Shown here piece after piece: positions 36,143 to 45,318 of a stretch of 64,000 nt of DNA (its first letter is position 1; each line of letters begins with the position of its first letter). The translations under genes were made by a program, and so were the position numbers. The notes below the pieces were generated by a model. It did not search any database. It saw nothing but the letters and a program-made list of their open reading frames with translations, and was not told where the DNA came from. Source of the stretch: Rhizobiaceae bacterium. GTDB lineage: Bacteria > Pseudomonadota > Alphaproteobacteria > Rhizobiales > Rhizobiaceae. Location of the stretch: positions 1,178,001 through 1,242,000 of the forward strand of contig JAEPNK010000002.1 of assembly GCA_017643495.1 (NCBI GenBank). Direction: 5' to 3'.

Positions 36143-36991
36143 ATGAAGGCTGTGACGGTCAAAAACCTGTCGAAGACCTTTGGCGCAAAAAATCGCGCCC
36201 TGGACAATGTTTCCGTAGACGTGGAAGACGGCGAAATGGTTGCCCTGATTGGCGCTTCCGGATCGGGCAAGTCAACACTTCTCAGGCACATAGCAGGACT
36301 TGTGGAATCCGACCGCAATGCTGGGTCATCCGTGGTGATTTTCGGAGACACGATGCAGCGTGGTGGTCGCATCACGGCAAATGCAAGAAAATTGCGTTCA
36401 CGGGTCGGTGTCGTATTCCAGCAATTCAACCTTGTAAGCCGCCTCAAGGTACTCACCAATGTATTGCTCGGCAATCTTGGCACCATGCCCCGCTGGAAAG
36501 GGACGCTTGGCCTGTTCAGCAAAGACCAGAAACAGACCGCAATGGAAGCTCTGGAGCGGGTGGGCATTGCTCCCCAGGCACTGCAACGCGGCTCCACGCT
36601 ATCCGGTGGACAGCAACAGCGGGCAGCGATTGCAAGAACGCTTGTACAAGGTGCCAAACTCCTTATCGCTGACGAACCGATCGCGTCCCTTGACCCCTCT
36701 TCAGCGCGCAAGGTCATGAACATACTTCGTGAACTCAACCAGAAAGACCGGATTACAGTCCTCGTATCGCTTCATCAGGTTGAATATGCGCTGAATTATT
36801 GCCCGAGAACAATTGCGTTGAGAAATGGCGAGGTTGTCTATGACGGCCCTTCGGAACGTCTGACCCCCGAGTTTCTCGGCGAGCTTTATGGAGCGGAAAG
36901 CGAGGAGCTTTTCCTTCCCGGAATGCAGGCTGGCAACAAGCCAACAGTTACAAAACCCAAATCGCCAGCTCTCAAGCCTGCTCTGGCGTAA
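36143..36991 (+). CDS. phnC: Phosphonate ABC transporter ATP-binding protein
   Basis: A 282-residue ABC ATPase with Walker A GASGSGKST, signature LSGGQQQRAAIA and Walker B LLIADEPIASLDP. The Q-loop region QQFNLVSRLKVLTNVLLG is characteristic of PhnC. The ATG at 36143 has GGGAAG upstream and gives the standard N-terminus. It energises uptake of phosphonates bound by PhnD. First gene of phnCDE-DUF1045. Confidence 0.92.
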   Translation: MKAVTVKNLSKTFGAKNRALDNVSVDVEDGEMVALIGASGSGKSTLLRHIAGLVESDRNAGSSVVIFGDTMQRGGRITANARKLRSRVGVVFQQFNLVSRLKVLTNVLLGNLGTMPRWKGTLGLFSKDQKQTAMEALERVGIAPQALQRGSTLSGGQQQRAAIARTLVQGAKLLIADEPIASLDPSSARKVMNILRELNQKDRITVLVSLHQVEYALNYCPRTIALRNGEVVYDGPSERLTPEFLGELYGAESEELFLPGMQAGNKPTVTKPKSPALKPALA

Positions 36992-37031
36992 ACCAAAACG
37001 AATTTGCAACGTTCGAAAACAGGAGAATTCA

Positions 37032-38033
37032 ATGTTCAAGCAAAGCCTGATGGCTGCCGTATTGGCTGCCGGTTCACTGTCGGCAACCATTGCCTACGCA
37101 GATGAAGTCAAGGAAATCAATTTCGGCATCATTTCAACCGAATCCAGCTCCAACCTGAAAAGCACATGGCAGCCTTTCCTCGATGCCATGCAGGAGGAAA
37201 CCGGCATCAAGATCAATGCATTCTTCGCCCCGGATTATGCCGGCGTGATTGAAGGCATGCGCTTTGACAAGGTTCAGGTCGCATGGTTCGGCAACAAGTC
37301 AGCTATGGAAGCTGTTGACCGTGCCGATGGCGAGATCTTCGCCCAGACAGTCGATGGTGACGGAAATCCCGGTTACTGGTCACTTCTGGTCACCCACAAG
37401 GACAGCCCGCTGACATCAGTCGACGATGTTCTCAAGTGTGACGGTTCTCTCAATTTCGGCATTGGTGACCCGAACTCCACTTCCGGTTTTCTGGTTCCGA
37501 CCACATACATTTTCGCACGCAACAATGTGAACCCTTCCGAGTGCTTCAAAACGGTTCGCAACGCAAACCACCAGTCGAACGCCATGTCCGCCGCCAACAA
37601 ACTGGTTGATGTTGCCACCAACAACACAGAGAACATGCGACGCCTCGAAATCACTGATCCGGAAGCACACGGCAAGCTCAAGGTAATCTGGAAATCGCCA
37701 CTCATCCCGTCTGACCCGATCGTGTGGCGTGAAGACCTTGGTGATGAGGCAAAAGCAAAAATCTACAAGTTCTTCATGACTTATGGCCGCAATGGCACAC
37801 CGGAAGAAATTGCAGAAGCACGCAGCGTTCTCGGTGAACTCCAGTGGGCACCGTTCCGTCCTTCATCCGATGCCCAGCTCTATCCGATCCGCATCCTGTC
37901 CTACAACAAGGACATGCTGAAGGTTCGCAGCGACGAGAAGCTTAGCGAAGAAGAGAAAAAGGCGAAACTGGCCGAACTTCAGCAGAAGGTCGACGAGATA
38001 AGCAAGCTGGCGGACGAAGTCCCAAGCCTATAA
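37032..38033 (+). CDS. phnD: Phosphonate ABC transporter substrate-binding protein
   Basis: A 333-residue periplasmic protein. Start at 37032 (AGGAGAA) opens a signal peptide ending near AYA (residue 23). PhnD features follow: [21 protein letters not shown] at the N-terminus, [11 protein letters not shown] and the NHQSNAMS segment around the phosphonate pocket. The helical C-terminal tail is rich in Lys and Glu. A hairpin follows the gene, probably giving excess of binding protein over permease. Confidence 0.93.
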   Translation: MFKQSLMAAVLAAGSLSATIAYADEVKEINFGIISTESSSNLKSTWQPFLDAMQEETGIKINAFFAPDYAGVIEGMRFDKVQVAWFGNKSAMEAVDRADGEIFAQTVDGDGNPGYWSLLVTHKDSPLTSVDDVLKCDGSLNFGIGDPNSTSGFLVPTTYIFARNNVNPSECFKTVRNANHQSNAMSAANKLVDVATNNTENMRRLEITDPEAHGKLKVIWKSPLIPSDPIVWREDLGDEAKAKIYKFFMTYGRNGTPEEIAEARSVLGELQWAPFRPSSDAQLYPIRILSYNKDMLKVRSDEKLSEEEKKAKLAELQQKVDEISKLADEVPSL

Positions 38034-38054
38034 TCCCGCAGCCTGCTTAGACCC

Positions 38055-38097
38055 GGACCCGTCGGCTTCCCCCTCTCTGCTGACGGGTCCTTTATTT
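38055..38097 (+). promoter_or_regulatory. Hairpin with T-rich tail between phnD and phnE
   Basis: GGACCCGTCGGC / GCTGACGGGTCC pairs over 12 bases (one G-T) with a 12-base pyrimidine loop, followed by TTTATTT. It resembles a leaky terminator or mRNA-stabilising element that reduces phnE relative to phnD. Confidence 0.7.
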
Positions 38098-38112
38098 ACG
38101 GACAGTTTCACC

Positions 38113-38928
38113 ATGAAAATCGACATTCCAGGACTGAACAGCAAACCGGTTGCAATTCCCAGGGAACCTCTGGCAACCCGCTCGGCAAGCTGGCTGACAA
38201 TGGGCGTTATCGCCATTCTGCTGGCCTGGAGTTGGAACCCGGTCGAAATGCATCGCTGGGTGAACCTGTTTACAGATGCCGGCAACATGGCACAGTTTGC
38301 CAGCGGCTTCCTTTCACCCAATTTCCGGGATTGGGATATTTACTTTGCCGACATGGTGGTAACCATCCAGATTGCCATCTGGGGAACATTTCTTGCAATC
38401 GTCGTCGGCATACCGTTCGCCATCCTGTCCTCATCCAACATTTGTCCTTTCTGGGTCGTACAACCCATCCGCCGCATCATGGATGCCTGTCGTGCAATCA
38501 ATGAAATTGTCTTCGCCCTTCTCTTTGTTGTCGCCGTTGGTCTTGGTCCCTTTGCCGGTGTAATGGCACTGTTCGTTCACAATCTCGGTGTGATCGCCAA
38601 ACTGTTTTCAGAGTCGGTTGAGGCCATTGATCCAAGACCGGTTGAAGGTATTCGGGCAACCGGCGCAAGCAAACTCCAGGAGATCATCTTTGGCGTAGTG
38701 CCACAGGTCACTCCACACTGGATCTCTTTCGGCTTGTACAGGTTTGAAACCAATGTCCGCTCTGCCACTGTTCTGGGGATTGTAGGCGGCGGCGGCATAG
38801 GCCAGTCCCTATGGGAAAACATACGCAGTTTCGCATATGCAGAAACCGCAGCGATCATGATCATAATCGTTGTATCGATCAGCCTGATTGATATTCTCTC
38901 CCAGCAATTGCGCAAATGGGCTATCTGA
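38113..38928 (+). CDS. phnE: Phosphonate ABC transporter permease
   Basis: A 271-residue permease with about six membrane segments and the EAA loop [21 protein letters not shown]. The ending [25 protein letters not shown] is typical of PhnE. Many alphaproteobacteria have two phnE genes; only this one is present, so it would act as a homodimer. Transcription continues into the DUF1045 gene 45 bases on. Confidence 0.92.
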   Translation: MKIDIPGLNSKPVAIPREPLATRSASWLTMGVIAILLAWSWNPVEMHRWVNLFTDAGNMAQFASGFLSPNFRDWDIYFADMVVTIQIAIWGTFLAIVVGIPFAILSSSNICPFWVVQPIRRIMDACRAINEIVFALLFVVAVGLGPFAGVMALFVHNLGVIAKLFSESVEAIDPRPVEGIRATGASKLQEIIFGVVPQVTPHWISFGLYRFETNVRSATVLGIVGGGGIGQSLWENIRSFAYAETAAIMIIIVVSISLIDILSQQLRKWAI

Positions 38929-38973
38929 TTTAGCCCTGCCACATGGAATCTTCGCCATTACGGAACGGCAAGC

Positions 38974-39633
38974 TTGTCAAAGACCTATCAACGCTACGCT
39001 GTGTATTTTGAACCACCTCCCGGCTCACCACTTGCCCGTTTCGGCCAGGAGTGGTTCGGCATGGATGCAGCAGCCGGTTGGACGGGCAAGGCTCCGACGC
39101 CCTATGTTGAAACACCCAGAAAATACGGCTTTCATGCAACCTTGAAAGCGCCGATGCGACTTCGCGAAGACTGCATCTTCACAGATTTCAACAACAGTGT
39201 TCAGGCCCTTTCAGAAAAACTGAAACCTGTCCCGTTAGGCATATTGAAGCCACGCAGGATTGGCCGGTTTCTGGCACTGACTGTTGAACCGGAATTGCAC
39301 GACGACATATCGAAAACCGCCTGGTCCTGTGTCCGTGAACTGGACAGGTTTCGTGCGCCCCTGACGCAGGTTGAACGTGACAAACGCGGCATGCTTGCCC
39401 CGGAATTGATGCAGAACATGGAAGCATGGGGCTATCCCTATGTTGGGGATGCTTTCCGCTTCCACATGACCCTGACTTCACAATTGGCGGACAGCCAGCT
39501 TGAAGATGCACTTGGAGCAATAACCGGTCTTCTGCCTTGCGAGCCGGTGATGCTTGATGCAATTTCAGTTTACGCAGACCCGGGAGGTGTCAGGCCCTTC
39601 GAACGTGTTGAACGGCATGTGTTGAAAGCCTGA
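38974..39633 (+). CDS. DUF1045 phosphonate-metabolism protein, 2H phosphoesterase type
   Basis: A 219-residue protein with two H-x-T motifs, HAT (54-56, in YGFHATLKAP) and HMT (164-166, in FRFHMTLTSQ), the hallmark of 2H phosphoesterases that open cyclic phosphodiesters. DUF1045 genes are found almost only with C-P lyase genes. PhnP, which opens the cyclic phosphate of 5-phosphoribosyl 1,2-cyclic phosphate, is missing from this cluster, so DUF1045 may do that job. TTG start (GGAA upstream). The C-terminus overlaps the converging phnN by 44 bases. Confidence 0.82.
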   Translation: MSKTYQRYAVYFEPPPGSPLARFGQEWFGMDAAAGWTGKAPTPYVETPRKYGFHATLKAPMRLREDCIFTDFNNSVQALSEKLKPVPLGILKPRRIGRFLALTVEPELHDDISKTAWSCVRELDRFRAPLTQVERDKRGMLAPELMQNMEAWGYPYVGDAFRFHMTLTSQLADSQLEDALGAITGLLPCEPVMLDAISVYADPGGVRPFERVERHVLKA

Positions 39634-40171
39634 CAACCGCATCAACAAAACTCTCGACAGCCTCGTCCAGTGTCCCTTCATTCTTGATCTGGGTAACATG
39701 GGCATTGGCTGCCCAACCCGGGCTTATCTCCCGCAACTGGCGCACCATGATCTCTGCTTCAGATTCCCGTCCCCGGGCCATTAGCCGGTCTCGAATGATT
39801 TCCCGTGAAGCTGTAATCTCGATGACTTCCACCCGATTGAAGCGGACAATCGTCTCTTCGACCATTCGGCGCGAGATATTTGCAACGACGTGTATATTCT
39901 GGCGCAGCTTGTCATACACATCATCCGGCAATGCATAATGCAATTCATGCGCTGACCACCAAAGGCTGAACTTGTCATCACGAACCGCCTGTACGAAGTC
40001 CGCGTTGGAGATGCTGTGATGATCTTCACCGCCCATGTCGGCCGGCCGTGTAATGAGGCGTGTCGGAAAGTAAAAGCTGCCTTCTATCTCAAGGCGTGCC
40101 CTGGCACCCTCAAGAATTGAGTCCTTGCCAACGCCGCTGGCGCCAACCACTGCAAAAAAGATGCCTGCCAT
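39590..40171 (-). CDS. phnN: Ribose 1,5-bisphosphate phosphokinase
   Basis: A 193-residue P-loop kinase of the guanylate-kinase fold. The P-loop is GASGVGKDS (10-18), where Asp replaces the usual Ser/Thr-rich tail as in PhnN, and FPTRLITRP plus the HSISNADF segment follow. It phosphorylates ribose 1,5-bisphosphate to PRPP, the salvage step at the end of the C-P lyase pathway. ATG at 40171 with GAGG upstream. Last gene of the phnG-to-phnN operon. Confidence 0.9.
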   Translation of the reverse strand: MAGIFFAVVGASGVGKDSILEGARARLEIEGSFYFPTRLITRPADMGGEDHHSISNADFVQAVRDDKFSLWWSAHELHYALPDDVYDKLRQNIHVVANISRRMVEETIVRFNRVEVIEITASREIIRDRLMARGRESEAEIMVRQLREISPGWAANAHVTQIKNEGTLDEAVESFVDAVVRLSTHAVQHVRRA

Positions 40172-40190
40172 AGCCTCGTCTCCCGGGCTG

Positions 40191-40757
40191 TCAGTTTCTG
40201 TTTCCGCGTTGCACATCAAGACTTTGCTCCACATATCCCATGAAATGGGCAACCGGCCTGGTCTCCATGTCCGGATCCTTGGCCAAATCGTCCCAGATGC
40301 GCAGCCTCAATGCCTCCATGTAAAACCTGTTCTTTTCAAAAACGGCAATTTCAGCCTCGTTCATCGGCCCGCCCTGAAGTTCCAGGCTGTGAACGGATGC
40401 AGGTGACAATTTCGCCAGATATCCGCTATCGGTTGCACAAAGATATCGTTTTGCATCAACGTGAAGCCGAACCGGCTGCGTGACCGCTTCAGGAAACCAG
40501 TCTTCCAGAAATGCTTCGCCCATGTCTTCATGAACCATGTCTTCATCCGGCTGAAGCTCATTCCTGAACTCCGGATCAAGCAGATGCCCGATATCATGCA
40601 GCAAGCTGGCTGCCACAAGCTCCGGCGATGCATTTTCAGCCTCAGCAAGCTGGGCGCATTGCAAGGCGTGTTGGGTCTGGGTTACCGCTTCACCACCATA
40701 CAGGTCACTACCGTTTTCATTGAGCATCCGTTCGATGCAATCCAGAATTTCTCTCAT
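40191..40757 (-). CDS. phnZ: HD-domain phosphonate oxygenase, PhnZ-like
   Basis: A 188-residue HD-fold protein that matches the mixed-valent diiron oxygenase PhnZ motif by motif. The iron ligands appear as His30, His54-Asp55 (LLHDIGH), His76, His99 (HVDAKRY) and Asp156/157, and the substrate/lid pair as Tyr20-x-x-Glu23 (YGGE). The QGGPMNEAE block is also shared. PhnZ cleaves 2-amino-1-hydroxyethylphosphonate after PhnY hydroxylation; no phnY is seen here. It lies between phnM and phnN inside the C-P lyase operon. The symbol is by homology; the substrate may differ. Confidence 0.82.
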   Translation of the reverse strand: MREILDCIERMLNENGSDLYGGEAVTQTQHALQCAQLAEAENASPELVAASLLHDIGHLLDPEFRNELQPDEDMVHEDMGEAFLEDWFPEAVTQPVRLHVDAKRYLCATDSGYLAKLSPASVHSLELQGGPMNEAEIAVFEKNRFYMEALRLRIWDDLAKDPDMETRPVAHFMGYVEQSLDVQRGNRN

Positions 40758-40762
40758 GACAA

Positions 40763-41905
40763 TCAGGCGATACGCCTTCCCTCGCGCCAAACCTCGACAA
40801 CATGCGGACAATCCTCATCGACCCTGAACCGGACGAGATCTGCACGTTTGCCAATCGCAATCTCACCCCTGTCATCAAGTCCTACCTTCCAGGCAGGATT
40901 ACGGGTGACTGTTGCAATTGCCTGCGGCAGGGTGATGGACTCGCATTCGCTGGCAAGGACTGTCGCGCCGTACAACAATGAAAACGGCACGTAATCACTG
41001 GACAGGATATCCAGCACGCCCGCGCTTGCCAGTTCCCTTGCTGAAACATTACCGGAGTGGGATTTTCCACGCACCACATTAGGAGCACCCATGAGAACGG
41101 CTAGCCCGTTGTCATGGCTTGCTTCTGCAGCTTCCACCGTCGTTGGAAATTCAGCCACGACGATATCATTATCAATCGCCTCTTCCACATGCGCACGCGT
41201 CGCATCGTCATGACTGGCCAGGGGAATGTTGCGATCATGTGCAAGCCTGACCACCGCTTCACGATTGGGCGCAGAATTGCGTTCCTGCGCTGCCAGCCGC
41301 GTGCTCATGAACGCTTTCATTTCCTCGTCGCCGAGACCGTACTTGCCCTGGTAGTACACACAATAGGCATCAATCGACACAAACTGGCGCTGCCCAGGGG
41401 TATGGTCCATCACGGAAATAAGTCCGGTCAGCGGGTTTGAAGCCAGATCAGGGAGTGTATCCATCAGCTTGTCGCCGGATACCTCGCAGCGCCAGTGCAG
41501 ATAATGATCTGCCTTGAGAGATGCGCTTTCAGTCAATTGCCTGATCGCACCTGCGCTTTCCCGAACAGTATCCTCTGCACGTGCCCCTGCATCAAGGTGC
41601 CCTACAGATATCGCATCATAGACAGTGGTTATTCCCGCTGCAGTGATCTCCCGGTCGTGATTCAGCACAGCCGCCTTTACGGGCCAGTAGGATTTTGGCC
41701 GTGGCATAAGATGACGTTCCAGATTGTCCGTGTGCAGTTCAATCATGCCCGGCATCAGGTAGTCACCGTCCATGTCGAGTGCTGAAGACAGGGCCGTCGC
41801 TCCCGTAGCGATATCGGCAATCTTGCCATCAGCAATCCTGATACTGCCATGAACAACTTCATCGGCCAGAATTATCCGGGCATTCGAGTAAACCTGGTCA
41901 GGCAT
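40763..41905 (-). CDS. phnM: Alpha-D-ribose 1-methylphosphonate 5-triphosphate diphosphatase
   Basis: A 380-residue amidohydrolase-superfamily protein. Metal-binding motifs are LMPGMIELHTDNLERHLMPRP in parts (HTDN in place of the usual H-x-H), ASHDDATRAHV and SSDYVPFSLL. It removes pyrophosphate from the ribose triphosphonate made by PhnI-GHL, giving the substrate of PhnJ. Start overlaps the phnL end by eight bases. Followed within five bases by the PhnZ-like gene. Confidence 0.93.
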   Translation of the reverse strand: MPDQVYSNARIILADEVVHGSIRIADGKIADIATGATALSSALDMDGDYLMPGMIELHTDNLERHLMPRPKSYWPVKAAVLNHDREITAAGITTVYDAISVGHLDAGARAEDTVRESAGAIRQLTESASLKADHYLHWRCEVSGDKLMDTLPDLASNPLTGLISVMDHTPGQRQFVSIDAYCVYYQGKYGLGDEEMKAFMSTRLAAQERNSAPNREAVVRLAHDRNIPLASHDDATRAHVEEAIDNDIVVAEFPTTVEAAEASHDNGLAVLMGAPNVVRGKSHSGNVSARELASAGVLDILSSDYVPFSLLYGATVLASECESITLPQAIATVTRNPAWKVGLDDRGEIAIGKRADLVRFRVDEDCPHVVEVWREGRRIA

Positions 41906-42602
41906 GTTCAGGCTCCCTGATTTGCTCCATTGTCACCTCCCTGGCGCCGATTTCGGCACGGTCGGCAGGGTCATGAAAAATTCCCAGAACGGCGGTTCCC
42001 TGATCGGCAAGATCGCGGAGCATAGACAAAACGGTCTGCCGGTTTTGAGGATCAAGGGAAGCAGTCGGCTCATCAAACAGCATCAGTGATTTCGGACTCG
42101 ACATTGCCCTTGCAATATTCACCCTTTGTTGCTCACCGCCGGAAAATGTCAGGGGCGAAAGCTCATGCAAGGCGGCAGGAATTCTGAGACGCTCAAGCAG
42201 AGAAACCGCATCCATCCGCGCTTTTTCCGGACCGGCACCCAACTCTATCGCACCATTGGAGACAATATCGAGCGTTGAAACCCGGGGAATGACGCGAAGA
42301 AATTGCGAGACATAACCGATTGAACGCTTGCGCATGTCAACAATCTCCCGCGGATTTGCAGCGGTGAGATCAATTTCGCGCCCGTTGTGGGCAATGATGA
42401 TCTCTCCACCATCCACCCTGTAGGTGCCATAAACCGCCTTCAACAGAGAGCTTTTGCCTGCTCCCGACGGACCGCAAAGTGCTACGATTTCGCCAGGCTT
42501 CACATCAAGATCAACACCCTGAAGTACATCCAGAACAGCGCCGTTCTGGGTATGCAAAACAAATTGTTTCCTGAGTTGCCGGATACGCAGTGCCACTGTC
42601 AT
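41898..42602 (-). CDS. phnL: C-P lyase core accessory ABC-type protein PhnL
   Basis: A 234-residue ABC ATPase with Walker A GPSGAGKSSLL, signature TFSGGEQQRVNIARAM and Walker B SLMLFDEPTASLD. PhnL associates with the C-P lyase core rather than with a membrane permease and is needed for phosphonate-ribose coupling. It follows phnK with a 9-base gap. Confidence 0.93.
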   Translation of the reverse strand: MTVALRIRQLRKQFVLHTQNGAVLDVLQGVDLDVKPGEIVALCGPSGAGKSSLLKAVYGTYRVDGGEIIIAHNGREIDLTAANPREIVDMRKRSIGYVSQFLRVIPRVSTLDIVSNGAIELGAGPEKARMDAVSLLERLRIPAALHELSPLTFSGGEQQRVNIARAMSSPKSLMLFDEPTASLDPQNRQTVLSMLRDLADQGTAVLGIFHDPADRAEIGAREVTMEQIREPEHA

Positions 42603-42611
42603 GTTCTCACC

Positions 42612-43394
42612 TCACACCTGCAAAACCGATGATACAAGCAACTGGCTGTATGGAGCCTGCGGATCTTCAAGTATCTGGTCTGTCAGTCCCTGTTCAATGA
42701 CTTCACCCTTGCGCATGACCATCATCCTGGTGGAGAGAAGGCGCGCGACAGCCAGATCATGCGTGACAATAATGGCAGAAAGACCGAGATCTCGTACCAG
42801 ACCCCGAACCAGATCAAGCAAACGGGCCTGAACTGACACGTCCAACCCTCCTGTAGGCTCGTCCATGAAAACAAGCTTCGGACGGGTCACCAGATTCCGG
42901 GCAATCTGCAATCGCTGTTGCATGCCCCCGGAAAACGTGCGCGGAAGGTCATCTATCCGTGAAGCATCAATCTCCACCGCTTCCAGCCATTTGAGGGCTT
43001 CTGCCCGGATGTTGGCATAGTGGCGCCACTGGTTGGCCATCAACCGCTCACCGATATTCGCACCTGCTGAAACATTCATCCGCAATCCGTCACGCGGATG
43101 CTGATGAACAAAGGCCCATTCGGTACGCTGCAATTGCCTCAATGCCGGTTCCGGAAGCTTGTCGACCTCCACCAGTTCTCCGTCTCCGGCATATGAGATG
43201 GATCCGCTATCCGGCTCGATTAGTCCTGCAATCGACCGCAGCAGGGTAGTTTTTCCGGAACCGGATTCGCCGACAATTCCCAGAATTTCACCGGGCCAGA
43301 GTTCGAAAGAAATATCGTCACAAGCAACCGTTGAACCGAATTGCTTGTTGATATTGTCCACTTTCAACAGTGGTTTGGAAAGATCCGCACTCAT
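42612..43394 (-). CDS. phnK: C-P lyase ABC-type protein PhnK
   Basis: A 260-residue ABC ATPase with Walker A GESGSGKTTLL, signature TFSGGMQQRLQIARNL and Walker B LVFMDEPTGGLDVSVQ. The sequence AFVHQHPRDGLRMNVSAG is typical of PhnK. It docks on PhnJ in the core complex. Start and phnJ stop overlap by four bases. Confidence 0.93.
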   Translation of the reverse strand: MSADLSKPLLKVDNINKQFGSTVACDDISFELWPGEILGIVGESGSGKTTLLRSIAGLIEPDSGSISYAGDGELVEVDKLPEPALRQLQRTEWAFVHQHPRDGLRMNVSAGANIGERLMANQWRHYANIRAEALKWLEAVEIDASRIDDLPRTFSGGMQQRLQIARNLVTRPKLVFMDEPTGGLDVSVQARLLDLVRGLVRDLGLSAIIVTHDLAVARLLSTRMMVMRKGEVIEQGLTDQILEDPQAPYSQLLVSSVLQV

Positions 43395-44233
43395 TCGGCA
43401 GCCTCACTTTCGGCCTGTCTTTTTGAACAGTAATCCGTATCCGAGCAGACAAACATCCGGCCACCGGCATCATCCGTGATCACTTCATCAAGGAACGTGT
43501 CCCTTGCGCCACAGAGTTCACAGGGCGCATCCCATTGCTGGACTTCGAACGGGTGGTCCTCAAAATCGAGACTTACCACACGAGTATAGGGTGGCACCGC
43601 ATATATGCGCTTTTCACGCCCCGCGCCAAACAGTTGCAATGCAGGACAATCATTCATTTTGGGATTGTCGAACTTCGGAGTGGGTGAAGGATCCATCACA
43701 TAACGCCCTTCAACACTCACCGGGTACGCATAGGTGGTGGCTATGTGCCCGTGCTGGGAAATATCCTCATACAGTTTTACATGCATCAACCCGTAATCTT
43801 CATAGGCATGCATTTTGCGGGTTTCCGTTTCGCGCGGTTCCAAAAACCGCAGCGGCTCAGGTATCGGAACCTGGTAAACCAGTATCTGGTCTTCACGCAG
43901 CGGTGTTTCCGGTATGCGGTGGCGCGTCTGGATGACGCTCGCATCCTCGGTCACCTCGGTAGTCCGCACCTCTGCTGTCTTCTTGAAGAATTTTCGAATG
44001 GAAACCGCATTGGTTGTGTCATCCGCACCCTGGTCGATAACCTTCAGGACATCATCGGCTGTGAGAATGGAGGCGGTAACCTGCACACCACCGGTTCCCC
44101 AGCCATATGGCATTGGCATCTCACGGCTCGCAAATGGCACCTGATAACCCGGTATCGCAATCGCCTTCAGCAAGGCGCGCCGGATCATTTTCTTGGTTTG
44201 CTCATTGAGGTAGGCAAAATTGTAACGGGTCAT
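43391..44233 (-). CDS. phnJ: Alpha-D-ribose 1-methylphosphonate 5-phosphate C-P lyase (radical SAM)
   Basis: A 280-residue protein with the C-P lyase cysteine pattern Cys238-x2-Cys241-x21-Cys263-x5-Cys269, corresponding to Cys241, 244, 266 and 272 of E. coli PhnJ: three Fe-S ligands and the thiyl radical Cys. The upstream MPMPYGWGTGGVQVTAS block is conserved. It breaks the carbon-phosphorus bond using SAM and releases a hydrocarbon, such as methane from methylphosphonate. Overlaps phnI and phnK by four bases each. Confidence 0.96.
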   Translation of the reverse strand: MTRYNFAYLNEQTKKMIRRALLKAIAIPGYQVPFASREMPMPYGWGTGGVQVTASILTADDVLKVIDQGADDTTNAVSIRKFFKKTAEVRTTEVTEDASVIQTRHRIPETPLREDQILVYQVPIPEPLRFLEPRETETRKMHAYEDYGLMHVKLYEDISQHGHIATTYAYPVSVEGRYVMDPSPTPKFDNPKMNDCPALQLFGAGREKRIYAVPPYTRVVSLDFEDHPFEVQQWDAPCELCGARDTFLDEVITDDAGGRMFVCSDTDYCSKRQAESEAAE

Positions 44234-45318
44234 TCCGCAGCCTCCCTCAACGCCTCTGCCTGTTCCTTGCGCATGCGGCGGACAAGCTCGAGTTCAGACT
44301 GGAAGTCGACATAATGGGGCAGTTTGAGATGCTCCACAAAACCGGTTGCCTGCACATTATCGCAATGTGAAAGAACAAACTCCTCATCCTGTGCGGGAGC
44401 AATCTCGTCTTCTCCAAGTTCTTTCGCCCTCAAAGCCCTGTCCACCTGTGCCATCGACATCGCCTTGCGCTCACAATGCCCGAAAGTAAGCCCGTAGCCT
44501 CGCGTAAATTGCGGCGGCGCCTTTTTCGAGCCCTTGAACTGGTTGACCATCTCGCATTCGGTCACCTCGATTTCACCAAGAACTATGGGAAAGCCGAGTT
44601 CCTCGGGAACAAACTCTACCTCGACAGTGCCAAGCCTGATTTCCCCGGCAAACGGATGGTTGCGCGCAAAGCCGCGCTGGGTTGAATAACCGAGTGCCAA
44701 CAGAAATCCTTCATCACCGCGCGCAAGGTTTTGCAGGCGGAGGTCTCTGTCGGCAGGAAAGGAAAGCGGCTCACGCGTCAGGTCGTCAGGCTCATCGTCC
44801 TGACCGCCGGAAGAAGGTGCCTCCATCAACCCTTCTTCAGAAAGCAGGCCGAGCACATGAGGAGCAGGCTGGTCATCTGCATCGCCAAGCGCAGCCGGCT
44901 CCGGCAGGTTGCCGTCTTCCAGTCCGGGCTCGAGGAGCCGGTGTGTATAATCGAATGTAGGGCCAAGTATCTGGCCACCCGGAAGATCCTTGTAAGTCGC
45001 GGATATCCGACGTGATATCTCCATGCTTCCGGTGTCAATCGGCTGACTGTATCCAAAGCGCGGCAGCGTTGTGCGGCTTGCCCTTACAAGAAAAATTGCC
45101 TCAATCAGGTCACCGCGCGCCTGCTTGATGGCAAGCGCCGCCAAGGAGCGGTCGTAAAGAGACCCTTCTGTCATGACACGGTCAACGGCGAGGGTCAGTT
45201 GTTCGGATATCTGCTCGGTCGTGACTTCCGCAACCTGCTGGTCACCACGCCGCTTCTCGGCAAGCAGCCTGTGGGCGTTGTCAATTGCCTGCTCGCCCCC
45301 TTTGACAGCAACATACAT
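44230..45318 (-). CDS. phnI: C-P lyase core subunit / nucleosidase PhnI
   Basis: A 362-residue PhnI protein: it begins MYVAVKGGEQAIDNAHRLL and contains YSQPIDTGSMEISRRISATYKD in parts and the SHCDNVQATGFVEHLKLPHY segment near the C-terminus, all family landmarks. With PhnG, H and L it displaces adenine from ATP with the phosphonate. The start overlaps the phnH stop (TAATG). Confidence 0.95.
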   Translation of the reverse strand: MYVAVKGGEQAIDNAHRLLAEKRRGDQQVAEVTTEQISEQLTLAVDRVMTEGSLYDRSLAALAIKQARGDLIEAIFLVRASRTTLPRFGYSQPIDTGSMEISRRISATYKDLPGGQILGPTFDYTHRLLEPGLEDGNLPEPAALGDADDQPAPHVLGLLSEEGLMEAPSSGGQDDEPDDLTREPLSFPADRDLRLQNLARGDEGFLLALGYSTQRGFARNHPFAGEIRLGTVEVEFVPEELGFPIVLGEIEVTECEMVNQFKGSKKAPPQFTRGYGLTFGHCERKAMSMAQVDRALRAKELGEDEIAPAQDEEFVLSHCDNVQATGFVEHLKLPHYVDFQSELELVRRMRKEQAEALREAAE

